Positions 1-5,643 of a stretch of DNA of 6,714 nt are shown piece after piece. Location: positions 1 through 6,714 of the forward strand of contig CAIRWP010000048.1 in the NCBI GenBank assembly GCA_903882335.1, written 5' to 3'. The DNA is from an uncultured Opitutia bacterium (GTDB lineage Bacteria > Verrucomicrobiota > Verrucomicrobiia > Opitutales > UBA953). The translations under genes were made by a program, and so were the position numbers. The notes beneath the pieces are model-generated. The model worked only from the letters and a program-made list of their open reading frames with translations, ran no database searches and was not told the origin of the DNA. The stretch's first letter is position 1. Every line of letters begins with the position of its first letter.

Positions 1-1
1 C

Positions 2-568
2 CTGCAACGCCTCGGCAAGGAAGGCGTCCGCCGCATGGCCGCGATGTCCGTCCTCTCCAGCCGCTACCTGTTCTCCCGGCTCGGCAAGTCCTTCCCGTCC
101 CTGCCCGCGGCGGCCGACGGCGTGCCGCGCATGCACGAGTTCATCCTCACGCTCACCGAAGAGGACTTCAAGCGTATCGAGGCCGCGGGCATCCCGCGCG
201 CAGGCATCATCGCCCGCGTCGGCAAGCTCTTCCTCGACTTCGGCTTCCATGCCCCGACCGTCGCCTTCCCCGAGGTCTTCGGCCTGATGATCGAGCCGAC
301 CGAGTCCTACACGAAGACCGAGCTGGACCGTTTCGCCGAGGTCGTGCTGGCCATCGGCGAGCTCATCCGCACGAACCCGGAAGTCCTCAAGTCGACCCCG
401 CGCTTCACGCCGGTGGACCGCGTGGACGAGGTCGCCGCCAACCGCAGCCTCGTGCTGAGCGAGCACCTCACGGCCCTACCGAAGGTGAACGAGAACCGGC
501 TCTCGCCGGTGTTGCTCAACGCGATGCCGGTCGCGGAGATCAAGGCCCGCATTCTCGCGACGGTCTGA
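2..568 (+). CDS. gcvPB: Glycine dehydrogenase (decarboxylating) subunit 2, C-terminal part (5' truncated)
   Basis: This is the C-terminal 188 codons of the PLP-dependent P-protein of the glycine cleavage system, which decarboxylates glycine and passes the aminomethyl group to lipoyl-GcvH. The frame is open to the left edge (reads LQRLGKEGVRRM from base 2), so the true start lies outside the window and the ATG at 35 is internal. Recognition rests on the family's C-terminal signature: DFGFHAPT, then LMIEPTES and a KTELDRFAE helix. The tail reading FTPVDRVDEVAANR resembles the end of the separate PB subunit of two-subunit enzymes rather than the end of single-chain GcvP. The PLP-binding lysine would lie upstream and is not visible. 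The stop TGA (566-568) is 7 bases from the stop of the convergent histidine kinase gene. No terminator fits in that gap, so transcription probably ends inside the opposing gene. Confidence 0.9.
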   Translation: MQRLGKEGVRRMAAMSVLSSRYLFSRLGKSFPSLPAAADGVPRMHEFILTLTEEDFKRIEAAGIPRAGIIARVGKLFLDFGFHAPTVAFPEVFGLMIEPTESYTKTELDRFAEVVLAIGELIRTNPEVLKSTPRFTPVDRVDEVAANRSLVLSEHLTALPKVNENRLSPVLLNAMPVAEIKARILATV

Positions 569-575
569 CGAGCGA

Positions 576-2048
576 TCAGGCGGCCGGGAGGGCGACGGTG
601 AACGTCGTGCCGCGGCCGAGCTCGCTGGTGACGGCGATCGTGCCGCCGTGGGCCTCCACGGCTTGCTTCACGATGGCCAAGCCAAGCCCCGCCCCGCCGG
701 TATGCCGGGAGCGGGAGGCGTCGGCGCGGTGGAAACGATCGAAGATGCGGGGTAGGTCCTCCGCCGCGATGCCCCGACCGTCGTCGGCGACCGTCAGTAG
801 CGCCCGCCCCTCGCGGACGCCGGTGGTGACGGCAACGGTCACGCCGGCGGGATTATGGAGGATCGCGTTGACCATCAGGTTGAGGATCACGCGGCCCAGC
901 CGACCCGCGTCCCCCTTGACCGGCGCCCCGTCCAATTGCGCCACCAGCTTGGCCTCATGGTCGCGGGCCAGCCGACCCAGCAAGGCCACCGCCTCATCGG
1001 CGAGGTCCGCCAGGTCGCAGGCATCCGCCGCCACCGGGCGGCCCGCATCACCTTGCGCGAGCTCGAGCAACGCATCGGAAATCGCCTTCATGCGCAGGGC
1101 GGAACGTTGGATGGCCTCGAGCGCGGCCTGGTACTCGGCCGGCGTGCGTTCCTGGCGCAAAGCCCCTTGGCTGTCGGAGAGGATCACCGCCAAGGGTGTG
1201 CGCAGTTCATGGGAGGCATCCGCGGTGAACTGCGTCACCCGCTCGCGGGCCGCGTTCATCCGGCCGAAGGTCGTGTTGAGCACCACGGCCAGCCGGCCCA
1301 GCTCGCTCTCGGTGTCCTCGACCGCGATCTTCCGTTCGTAGTCGCCGGCGGCGATGCCCTCCGCGGTCGCGGCGATCCGGTCCAGCGGTCGCAGCGAACG
1401 TCCGGCCAGCACCCAGCCGATGGCGCAACCGAGGCCCGTGAGCGCGGCGCCGGCCGCGAACAACTTCCACGCCAGGGCGCGGAGCTCCGCCTCGAGCCCC
1501 GCGGAATCGAGGATGAAGGCGACGAAGGTCGGACCGGGTGGACGGTGCAGCAGGATGCGGCGGGTGCCGAGGGCGAAGATCAGGTCGACCGGGCGGGCGG
1601 GCCCGGGCTCCGCCCCCGGGGGCGCGAGCTGTGCGACGCAGGCGGCCAGGAGTTCGTTGGCTTCCGCGGTCGCGGCCAGGTTCGTGAACAGGACCGCGTC
1701 CTTGCCGGGGTCGGCGACCAGCAGCCGACAACCATCGCGCTCCAGTTCGCGCACCGTCTGCTCCGCCTTGGCCTTGCGCTGGACGGGGTTGTCGTTGGGC
1801 CGCGGACGCGCGGGGTTGGCGGCGCCGGTGGCCGCGGTCGGCCGCGGACCCGCGACGCCGGGCACCACCTCGCCCACGGCCCCCATGCTCGTGGTCATCA
1901 GCTGGCGCAGGCGCAGGTCGACCTCCTGGGTGCGGTTGGCCCGTTCATGCCGATGGAAGGCGACCAGCAGGACGGTGACCGTGGTGGCGAGGAGTCCGAA
2001 ATTCCAGGCGAGGATGCGCCAGCGGATCGAATGGAAGATCACGGCCAC
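576..2048 (-). CDS. Sensor histidine kinase of a two-component system (HAMP, HisKA, HATPase_c)
   Basis: A 490-residue inner-membrane kinase that should autophosphorylate on histidine and pass the phosphate to the regulator encoded immediately upstream. Order of parts: TM helix about 12-31; periplasmic region about 32-192; TM helix about 194-215; HAMP about 216-268; H-box ASHELRTPL with phosphoacceptor His280; N-box LMVNAILHN (391-399); G1 box DDGRG (422-426); F-box IFDRFHRAD; G2 box GGAGLGLAI (451-459). All catalytic elements are intact. The architecture resembles QseC/PmrB-like kinases, but the signal cannot be read from sequence. The sensor region is Ala/Pro/Gly-rich (about 60-90 and 141-152) and has two cysteines (107, 137). 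The start is GTG at 2048, chosen because GGAGGG lies 6 bases upstream. The start overlaps the regulator's stop by 10 bases, implying translational coupling. The gene ends at TGA 578-576, convergent with gcvPB. Confidence 0.93.
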   Translation of the reverse strand: MAVIFHSIRWRILAWNFGLLATTVTVLLVAFHRHERANRTQEVDLRLRQLMTTSMGAVGEVVPGVAGPRPTAATGAANPARPRPNDNPVQRKAKAEQTVRELERDGCRLLVADPGKDAVLFTNLAATAEANELLAACVAQLAPPGAEPGPARPVDLIFALGTRRILLHRPPGPTFVAFILDSAGLEAELRALAWKLFAAGAALTGLGCAIGWVLAGRSLRPLDRIAATAEGIAAGDYERKIAVEDTESELGRLAVVLNTTFGRMNAARERVTQFTADASHELRTPLAVILSDSQGALRQERTPAEYQAALEAIQRSALRMKAISDALLELAQGDAGRPVAADACDLADLADEAVALLGRLARDHEAKLVAQLDGAPVKGDAGRLGRVILNLMVNAILHNPAGVTVAVTTGVREGRALLTVADDGRGIAAEDLPRIFDRFHRADASRSRHTGGAGLGLAIVKQAVEAHGGTIAVTSELGRGTTFTVALPAA

Positions 2049-2716
2049 GCCTGGCCCTCCGGGGCCTCCTCGATGACGTAGCCGAGACCTCGCCGCGTCT
2101 TGATCAGCTCCGCCCCGAGCTTGCGGCGCAGGTTGCAGACGTGGACCTCAAGCAAGTTCGACAGCGTATCCTCGTTCTCGTCGAACAGGTGCTCGTACAG
2201 CTCGGCGCGCGTGACGACGGCGCCCCGGCGGTGGGCGAGGTATTCCAGCAGCGTGTATTCGCGCCCGGTGATCGGCTGTTCCTTCCCGGCCTTGGCGACG
2301 CGGCGGGCGACGGTGTCGATGGCGACGTCCCCGAGGGTGATGGTGACTCCGGGCGACGGACGGTTGCGGCGGACGAGCGCGCGGAGGCGGGCGAGCAGCT
2401 CCTGCTGCATGAACGGCTTGACCAAGTAGTCGTCCGCCCCGAGGTCCAGCCCGACCACGCGGTCCTCGATGGAGTCGCGGGCGGTCAGCATCATGACGGG
2501 CGTACGTTTGACGCCGCGCAACCGCCGGAGCATCTCGCGGCCATCCATGTTCGGCATCATGTGGTCGAGCAGGATCACGTCGTAATCGCACTCCAAGGCC
2601 TTCCGCAGTCCTTCGGCACCATCGACGGCGCCGTCGACCGCGTAGCCCTCCTCGCGCAAGACCTTGAGCAAGCTGGCCCGCAAGGGGGCCTCGTCTTCGA
2701 CCAGGAGGATGCGCAT
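2039..2716 (-). CDS. OmpR/PhoB-family response regulator (PmrA/QseB-like)
   Basis: A two-domain transcription factor, 225 residues from the chosen start. The receiver domain (about 1-115) has the acidic pair Glu7-Asp8 in LLVEDE, phosphoacceptor Asp51 in ILLDHMMP, Thr78 in MLTARD and Lys100 in LVKPF. The winged-helix DNA-binding domain (about 125-217) includes the helix region LSNLLEVHVCNLRRKLG and the wing KTRRGLGYVI. All phosphorylation residues are present. Two in-frame ATGs compete: one at 2731, adding MGVVP, and one at 2716. The second gives the usual family N-terminus MRILLVEDE and is preferred. It is preceded by a G-run, while the first has no Shine-Dalgarno sequence and would overlap a candidate -10 box. 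The gene is co-transcribed with the kinase downstream. The TTAA repeat element upstream suggests autoregulation. Its target genes are unknown. Confidence 0.93.
   Translation of the reverse strand: MRILLVEDEAPLRASLLKVLREEGYAVDGAVDGAEGLRKALECDYDVILLDHMMPNMDGREMLRRLRGVKRTPVMMLTARDSIEDRVVGLDLGADDYLVKPFMQQELLARLRALVRRNRPSPGVTITLGDVAIDTVARRVAKAGKEQPITGREYTLLEYLAHRRGAVVTRAELYEHLFDENEDTLSNLLEVHVCNLRRKLGAELIKTRRGLGYVIEEAPEGQAWP
2055..2060 (-). promoter_or_regulatory. Ribosome binding site of the histidine kinase gene
   Basis: GGAGGG on the minus strand lies 6 bases before the GTG at 2048. It sits inside the last codons of the response regulator gene. It decides the kinase start and makes the 10-base gene overlap believable. 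Confidence 0.7.
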
Positions 2717-2731
2717 GGGGACTACCCCCAT
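2715..2731 (-). repeat. Inverted repeat spanning both candidate start codons of the response regulator
   Basis: Perfect 6-bp arms ATGGGG and CCCCAT flank a 5-base loop. On the minus strand the left arm begins with the upstream ATG and the right arm covers the first two bases of the preferred ATG. In mRNA it would tie up the G-run that otherwise acts as the ribosome binding site. If transcription starts inside it (see the candidate promoter), the RNA hairpin would not form. Seen directly; any function is inference. Confidence 0.45.
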
Positions 2732-2758
2732 AGTCTAGCAGAATGGCGCTTAATCCAA
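2730..2758 (-). promoter_or_regulatory. Candidate sigma-70-type promoter of the regulator-kinase operon
   Basis: On the minus strand a -35-like TTGGAT (2758-2753) is followed after 17 bases by a -10-like GACTAT (2735-2730). The expected start would be near 2723, giving a leader of about 7 bases before the ATG at 2716. Both boxes are only partial matches to consensus. The -35 lies inside the TTAA element, as expected for an activator that binds over the -35 region. Confidence 0.3.
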
Positions 2759-2765
2759 GATTAAG
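2749..2765. promoter_or_regulatory. PmrA-box-like operator (TTAA half-sites, 11-bp period)
   Basis: The element reads CTTAAT-CCAAG-ATTAAG. The two TTAA cores are 11 bp apart, one helical turn, as in direct-repeat sites of OmpR-family regulators. It fits the enterobacterial PmrA/BasR box pattern HTTAAK-N5-HTTAAK as I recall it. Because TTAA is palindromic, the site is also a perfect 6-bp dyad with a 5-base centre and reads equally well on both strands. It lies between the MFS stop (2775) and the regulator start, in an otherwise GC-rich region, so it is best placed to control the regulator-kinase operon. Confidence 0.5.
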
Positions 2766-2774
2766 AAGCCGGCC

Positions 2775-4034
2775 CTATTCCGCCTTGATGAACCGCCCGC
2801 GGGAGATCGCCGCGTAGGAGCCGCAGATGATGGCGGAGGCCCCGCAGACCCAGAAGACCTGGCCAGAACTGATCTGGAATTTCTCGCGGGCGACCCATTG
2901 GACGCCGGCGGCAGCCAGAATCCCGAGGAAACTCAGGCTGCTCACGCTACCTTGCACCGCGCCTTTGCTCTCCGGCGAGGGACGATGCTGGATGACGGAG
3001 ACGACCGGGACGATGAAGAGGCCGGCGGAGAAGCCCAAGGTGGCCATGCAGATACGGAACGTGTCGGCCGTGACCCCCTCCATCCCCATCGGCACGGTAC
3101 TCAGGGCCAGACCCAAAGCGCCGATCGGGACCAGGCGATATTCGATGCGGCCGCGCGAAGCGTAACCAGCGACGACGCTCCCGATGCCGATACCGAGGGC
3201 CAACCACACGTTCATCATGCTGTTCTGGAGGTCGGTCAGATTTAGGACTTTCTTACAAAAGACCACCATGTTCATCATCACCAAGGCCGAGATGAAATAG
3301 AAGCCGGTATTACCCCAGCACGCGCGCCAGAGATCGCGATCCTGCTTCATGATCCGGAGCTGACGCCAGAGGTCGGTGACGGGATTGATGCGGACCGGGC
3401 AGGTCGGATCGGCCGCGGGAACGGGCGTGACATTTCGGCTGGACAGCCAGCCGACGAAGGCAATTGCCATGAGGATAGGGCCGGCGATCCACTCGCTGCC
3501 CTTGAAGTAGTCGGAGAAGATTCCGGCGGCCACCGTACCGAGGATGACGCCCAGGAAAGTCAGCAGCTCAAGGATGCCATTGCCCCAGGACAACTTCTCG
3601 TGGGGCAGGATTTCGGGCAGGATGCCATACTTGGACGGAGCAAAGATGGCGCTATGGCACCCCATCAGGAAGATGGCTCCTAACAAAAGCGGCAAGCTTT
3701 TGAGCCACAGGGCGAGCCCAGCGAACGCCATGATGCCCATCTCCGCCGACTTCACGTAGACCATCATGCGCTGCTTGCTGTTACGGTCCGCCAGCCAGCC
3801 CCCGAGCATCGCAAAGAGGATGAAAGGCGCGGAGAAGACGGCCGTCACCAAGGAGACCAACCGATCCTGCTCGGCATCCCCAGTGGACGCAGCGGCACTA
3901 GCCAGAAGCACTAGGATGATGAGCTGCTTAAGCGCATTATCGCTAAAGGCGTTCTGGAACTGGGTTACCATCAGGCTCCAGAAGCCTCGTTGCCAGCCAA
4001 CGTGAGAAACGGCTGAAGTCGAGGGGGCGGACAT
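2775..4034 (-). CDS. LplT-like MFS transporter (lysophospholipid transporter family)
   Basis: A 419-residue polytopic membrane protein with about 12 hydrophobic segments (roughly 31-45, 59-81, 98-112, 114-131, 152-172, 183-198, 243-262, 273-291, 301-315, 327-347, 364-381, 392-410). The N-terminal half carries LplT features: QFQNAFSDNALKQL (25-38), an MFS motif A loop GGWLADRNSKQRMM (78-91) and FAPSKYGILPEILP (131-144). In Enterobacteria LplT flips lysophospholipids inward for re-acylation by Aas. Other phyla fuse this MFS domain to acyltransferase and acyl-ACP synthetase domains. Here it stands alone. The ATG at 4034 is chosen; a TTG at 4052 would add six residues but lies in a small GC inverted repeat (4046-4060) and lacks a ribosome binding site. 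Base composition drops locally (3241-3300 has 24 G/C of 60), unlike its neighbours. The exact substrate is not certain. Confidence 0.8.
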   Translation of the reverse strand: MSAPSTSAVSHVGWQRGFWSLMVTQFQNAFSDNALKQLIILVLLASAAASTGDAEQDRLVSLVTAVFSAPFILFAMLGGWLADRNSKQRMMVYVKSAEMGIMAFAGLALWLKSLPLLLGAIFLMGCHSAIFAPSKYGILPEILPHEKLSWGNGILELLTFLGVILGTVAAGIFSDYFKGSEWIAGPILMAIAFVGWLSSRNVTPVPAADPTCPVRINPVTDLWRQLRIMKQDRDLWRACWGNTGFYFISALVMMNMVVFCKKVLNLTDLQNSMMNVWLALGIGIGSVVAGYASRGRIEYRLVPIGALGLALSTVPMGMEGVTADTFRICMATLGFSAGLFIVPVVSVIQHRPSPESKGAVQGSVSSLSFLGILAAAGVQWVAREKFQISSGQVFWVCGASAIICGSYAAISRGRFIKAE

Positions 4035-4073
4035 AGACCATCTCACCCGCAAGGGGCGGGCGTGACAATACTA

Positions 4074-4097
4074 TTAGACGCCTAGTTAGACGCCTAG
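4074..4097. repeat. Perfect 12-bp tandem duplication at the metF stop codon
   Basis: TTAGACGCCTAG occurs twice in direct succession (4074-4085 and 4086-4097). Read on the minus strand, the metF stop TAG (4096-4094) lies in the first copy encountered and the second copy supplies another TAG in the same frame 12 bases later. It occupies part of the short gap before the MFS gene. Confidence 0.85.
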
Positions 4098-4972
4098 GAC
4101 TTCAACTGGGCGAACAAGTCCAACGCCGACTCCGCCCGGTTGAGGATGTAGACGTGGTAGCCGGGCGCCCCTCGGGCCACGAGCCCGCGCACCTGGCGGA
4201 CGGCCCACGAGACGCCGACCTTGCGCTGCGCCTCCTCGTCATCGCCGCAGGCCTCTAGTTCGCGGACCAAGGCCTCCGGGATCCGCGCCTTGCAGAAACC
4301 GCAGAAGTTGCGGGCCTGCTTGAGCGAGAGCACCGGCATGATGCCGGGCAGGATCGGGACCGTCACGCCGGCCGCGCGGGCGCGGGCGACGAAACGGAAG
4401 TAGTCCTCGTTATCGAGGAAAAGCTGGGTCGTGACGAAGTCCGCGCCGGCGGAAACCTTGCCGGCGAGGAAGCGGGTATCCGACAGGTCATCGGTCGCGT
4501 CGGGATGCCGCTCGGGGAATCCGGCCACGCCGACCGCGAAGCGCCCGGGGCGGACGGCGGCGATGTGGCGGACGAGCCCCTCGGCGTGCGCGAAGCCCTC
4601 AGGGTGCGCGGTGAAAGCCGTCTGCCCCTTGGGGGGGTCGCCGCGTAAGGCCAGGATCCCGGAGAACCCGGCGGCATCGTAGCCCGCGATGACCTCGGTG
4701 AGCTCGGCCTGGGAGTGCCCGACGCACGTGAGGTGGCCGATGAGCGGGAAGCCGAGCTTCACCAGCTCGGCCCCGTAGGCGAGGGTCGTGTCCCGCGAGG
4801 TGCCCCCCGCGCCGTAGGTCAGGGAGGCGAAGTCGATGCCGAGCGGGCGCAGGGCCCGGGCGACCTCCAGCATCTTCGCGCCGGCCTCGGGGGTCTTGGG
4901 CGGGAAGAACTCCACCGACACCGTGGGACGGGCGGGAGCGCGGAGCGCTTGGATGAGCTGGGACCGGGACAT
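4094..4972 (-). CDS. metF: Methylenetetrahydrofolate reductase (MetF)
   Basis: Cytoplasmic FAD enzyme that reduces 5,10-methylene-THF to 5-methyl-THF, the methyl donor for methionine synthase. Its 292 residues match the usual bacterial length of about 290-300. Family motifs appear in order: EFFPPKT (Glu21, corresponding to the catalytic Glu28 of E. coli MetF), LTYGAGGTSRDTT (51-63), HLTC (80-83), LRGDPP (109-114, Asp112), GVAGFPERHP (148-157), FVTTQLFLDNEDYF (179-192, Gln183), ILPGIMP (207-213) and the C-terminal GYHVYILNRA (271-280). All are intact. The ATG at 4972 starts just before the conserved region. No clear Shine-Dalgarno sequence precedes it, which fits a very short leader. A TTGACA box 34 bases upstream and a dyad over the promoter suggest its own regulated promoter. 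It lies 35 bases downstream of DUF983 and upstream of the MFS gene on the same strand. Confidence 0.96.
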   Translation of the reverse strand: MSRSQLIQALRAPARPTVSVEFFPPKTPEAGAKMLEVARALRPLGIDFASLTYGAGGTSRDTTLAYGAELVKLGFPLIGHLTCVGHSQAELTEVIAGYDAAGFSGILALRGDPPKGQTAFTAHPEGFAHAEGLVRHIAAVRPGRFAVGVAGFPERHPDATDDLSDTRFLAGKVSAGADFVTTQLFLDNEDYFRFVARARAAGVTVPILPGIMPVLSLKQARNFCGFCKARIPEALVRELEACGDDEEAQRKVGVSWAVRQVRGLVARGAPGYHVYILNRAESALDLFAQLKS

Positions 4973-4976
4973 CGAA

Positions 4977-4996
4977 GTATCAACCTATCGAGATAC
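4977..4996. promoter_or_regulatory. Nested inverted repeat at the metF promoter (candidate operator)
   Basis: Outer arms GTATC (4977-4981) and GATAC (4992-4996) surround an inner dyad TATC-GA-GATA (4986-4995). CATC (4970-4973) and GATG (4997-5000) pair again just outside with a small offset. The element lies where the metF -10 box should be, so a bound repressor could block the promoter. I cannot assign it to a known regulator. Confidence 0.4.
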
Positions 4997-5011
4997 GATG
5001 ATGTATGTCAA
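4982..5011 (-). promoter_or_regulatory. Candidate metF promoter
   Basis: On the minus strand a perfect -35 hexamer TTGACA (5011-5006) is followed, after 17-18 bases, by a weak -10 (ATAGGT or TAGGTT, 4988-4982). The -35 overlaps the DUF983 stop codon (5010-5008). Transcription would start close to the metF ATG, giving a very short leader. The weak -10 is the main doubt. Confidence 0.45.
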
Positions 5012-5427
5012 GACCCCGCTTGGTCATCCCCCTGCCCGCCCCCTCCGTTCACGGGCAGGTCACCCGGCAGCGCCACATGGTAGGCCATGACCATCCAGCA
5101 GAGCATCGCGGGGTAGATCAGCACGATGAAGCCGAAGGAGCCGAACATCCCCAGCAGGATGCCAGCGGTGACCCCGATGGCCTTGGCCGAGACCAGGAGG
5201 AAGTCGGGGATGAGCACGAAGAGGATCGCGGCGACGTAGCCGATCGAGGTCGTGCCGGAGTAGAAGCCATGGGACTTCGCGAGGTCCATCCCGCAGGCCG
5301 CGCAGGCCTGGTTGAGGCGGAACCACGAGGCGAGGAGGCCACGCTTACCGCAGTTCGGACAGTGGCACAGGACACCACGGCGGATGACCTGGGCGCGGGA
5401 AACGGTCAACTCGGGCTCGGTGGGCAT
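5008..5427 (-). CDS. DUF983 family zinc-ribbon membrane protein
   Basis: A 139-residue protein of unknown function. The N-terminus has a four-cysteine zinc ribbon: CPNC (Cys23, Cys26) and CAAC (Cys42, Cys45). After GMDLAKSHGFYSG come about two or three hydrophobic segments between residues 60 and 120, then a short Gly-rich tail (GGGGQGDDQ). The GFYxG-x5-Y pattern matches the Bacteroidota-type DUF983 proteins rather than the proteobacterial type with DAGDGPA. The ATG at 5427 is chosen because the ribbon begins soon after it and the frame further upstream is repeat sequence and the antisense of another gene. No Shine-Dalgarno sequence precedes it (CTCTCCCTTC). It is the first gene of the minus-strand run and lies 35 bases before metF. 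Confidence 0.85.
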   Translation of the reverse strand: MPTEPELTVSRAQVIRRGVLCHCPNCGKRGLLASWFRLNQACAACGMDLAKSHGFYSGTTSIGYVAAILFVLIPDFLLVSAKAIGVTAGILLGMFGSFGFIVLIYPAMLCWMVMAYHVALPGDLPVNGGGGQGDDQAGS

Positions 5428-5450
5428 GAAGGGAGAGTGCTGAATCGAGG

Positions 5451-5558
5451 GGTAGAATCGATGAGAGGGTCGAGGGGAGGGTCGATGGGAGAGTCGAGGG
5501 TAGAATCGAGGGTAGGGTCGATGGTAGAATCGAGGGTAGAGTCGATGGTAGAGTCGAG
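5451..5558. repeat. 12-bp tandem repeat array, nine units
   Basis: Nine head-to-tail 12-mers with consensus GGTAGARTCGAK fill 5451-5558. Examples are ggtagaatcgat (5451), gggagggtcgat (5475), ggtagaatcgag (5499 and 5523), ggtagagtcgat (5535) and ggtagagtcgag (5547). A degenerate unit precedes them at 5438-5449. Every unit has TCGA at the same phase. The last base runs T,G,T,G,G,T,G,T,G, hinting at a 24-bp higher-order unit. Because 12 is a multiple of 3, all frames stay open and give tetrapeptide periodicity, but nothing suggests translation. Confidence 0.9.
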
Positions 5559-5618
5559 GAGAGAGGGCGGAGTTCGGAGTACAGATTACAGAGTACCGAG
5601 AATGGAGGGTGGAGTCGA
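5556..5618. repeat. 7-bp periodic array GAKNNNN, nine units
   Basis: Continuing directly from the 12-mers, the sequence divides into nine heptamers: GAGGAGA, GAGGGCG, GAGTTCG, GAGTACA, GATTACA, GAGTACC, GAGAATG, GAGGGTG and GAGTCGA. Eight begin GAG and one GAT. The array decays into GGGCGGA and GGACGGC up to 5632. The 12-mer can be read as one heptamer (GAKGGTA) plus a pentamer (GARTC), so the two arrays look related. Confidence 0.75.
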
Positions 5619-5643
5619 GGGCGGAGGACGGCAGTCCCCCGTT

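Noticed and set aside
1590..1625. GC-rich self-complementary tract with repeated CCCGGG in the kinase gene
   Set aside because: It is explained by Pro/Gly/Ala codons of a flexible linker in a high-GC genome. No sign of a separate element.
855..2081. Long + strand open frame (408 codons) opposite the histidine kinase
   Set aside because: It is antisense to a kinase with intact catalytic motifs. Its product is rich in Arg/Gly/Gln with no domain, as expected from the complement of GC-rich codons.
3684..3702. Perfect 7-bp inverted repeat CAAAAGC-N5-GCTTTTG inside the transporter gene
   Set aside because: It encodes ordinary membrane-protein codons (KSLPLL) in a conserved position, and no T-run follows to suggest attenuation. 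Most likely chance in an AT-richer patch.
5438..5632. CRISPR array
   Set aside because: Units are 12 and 7 bases, directly adjacent without unique spacers, and no cas genes are present.
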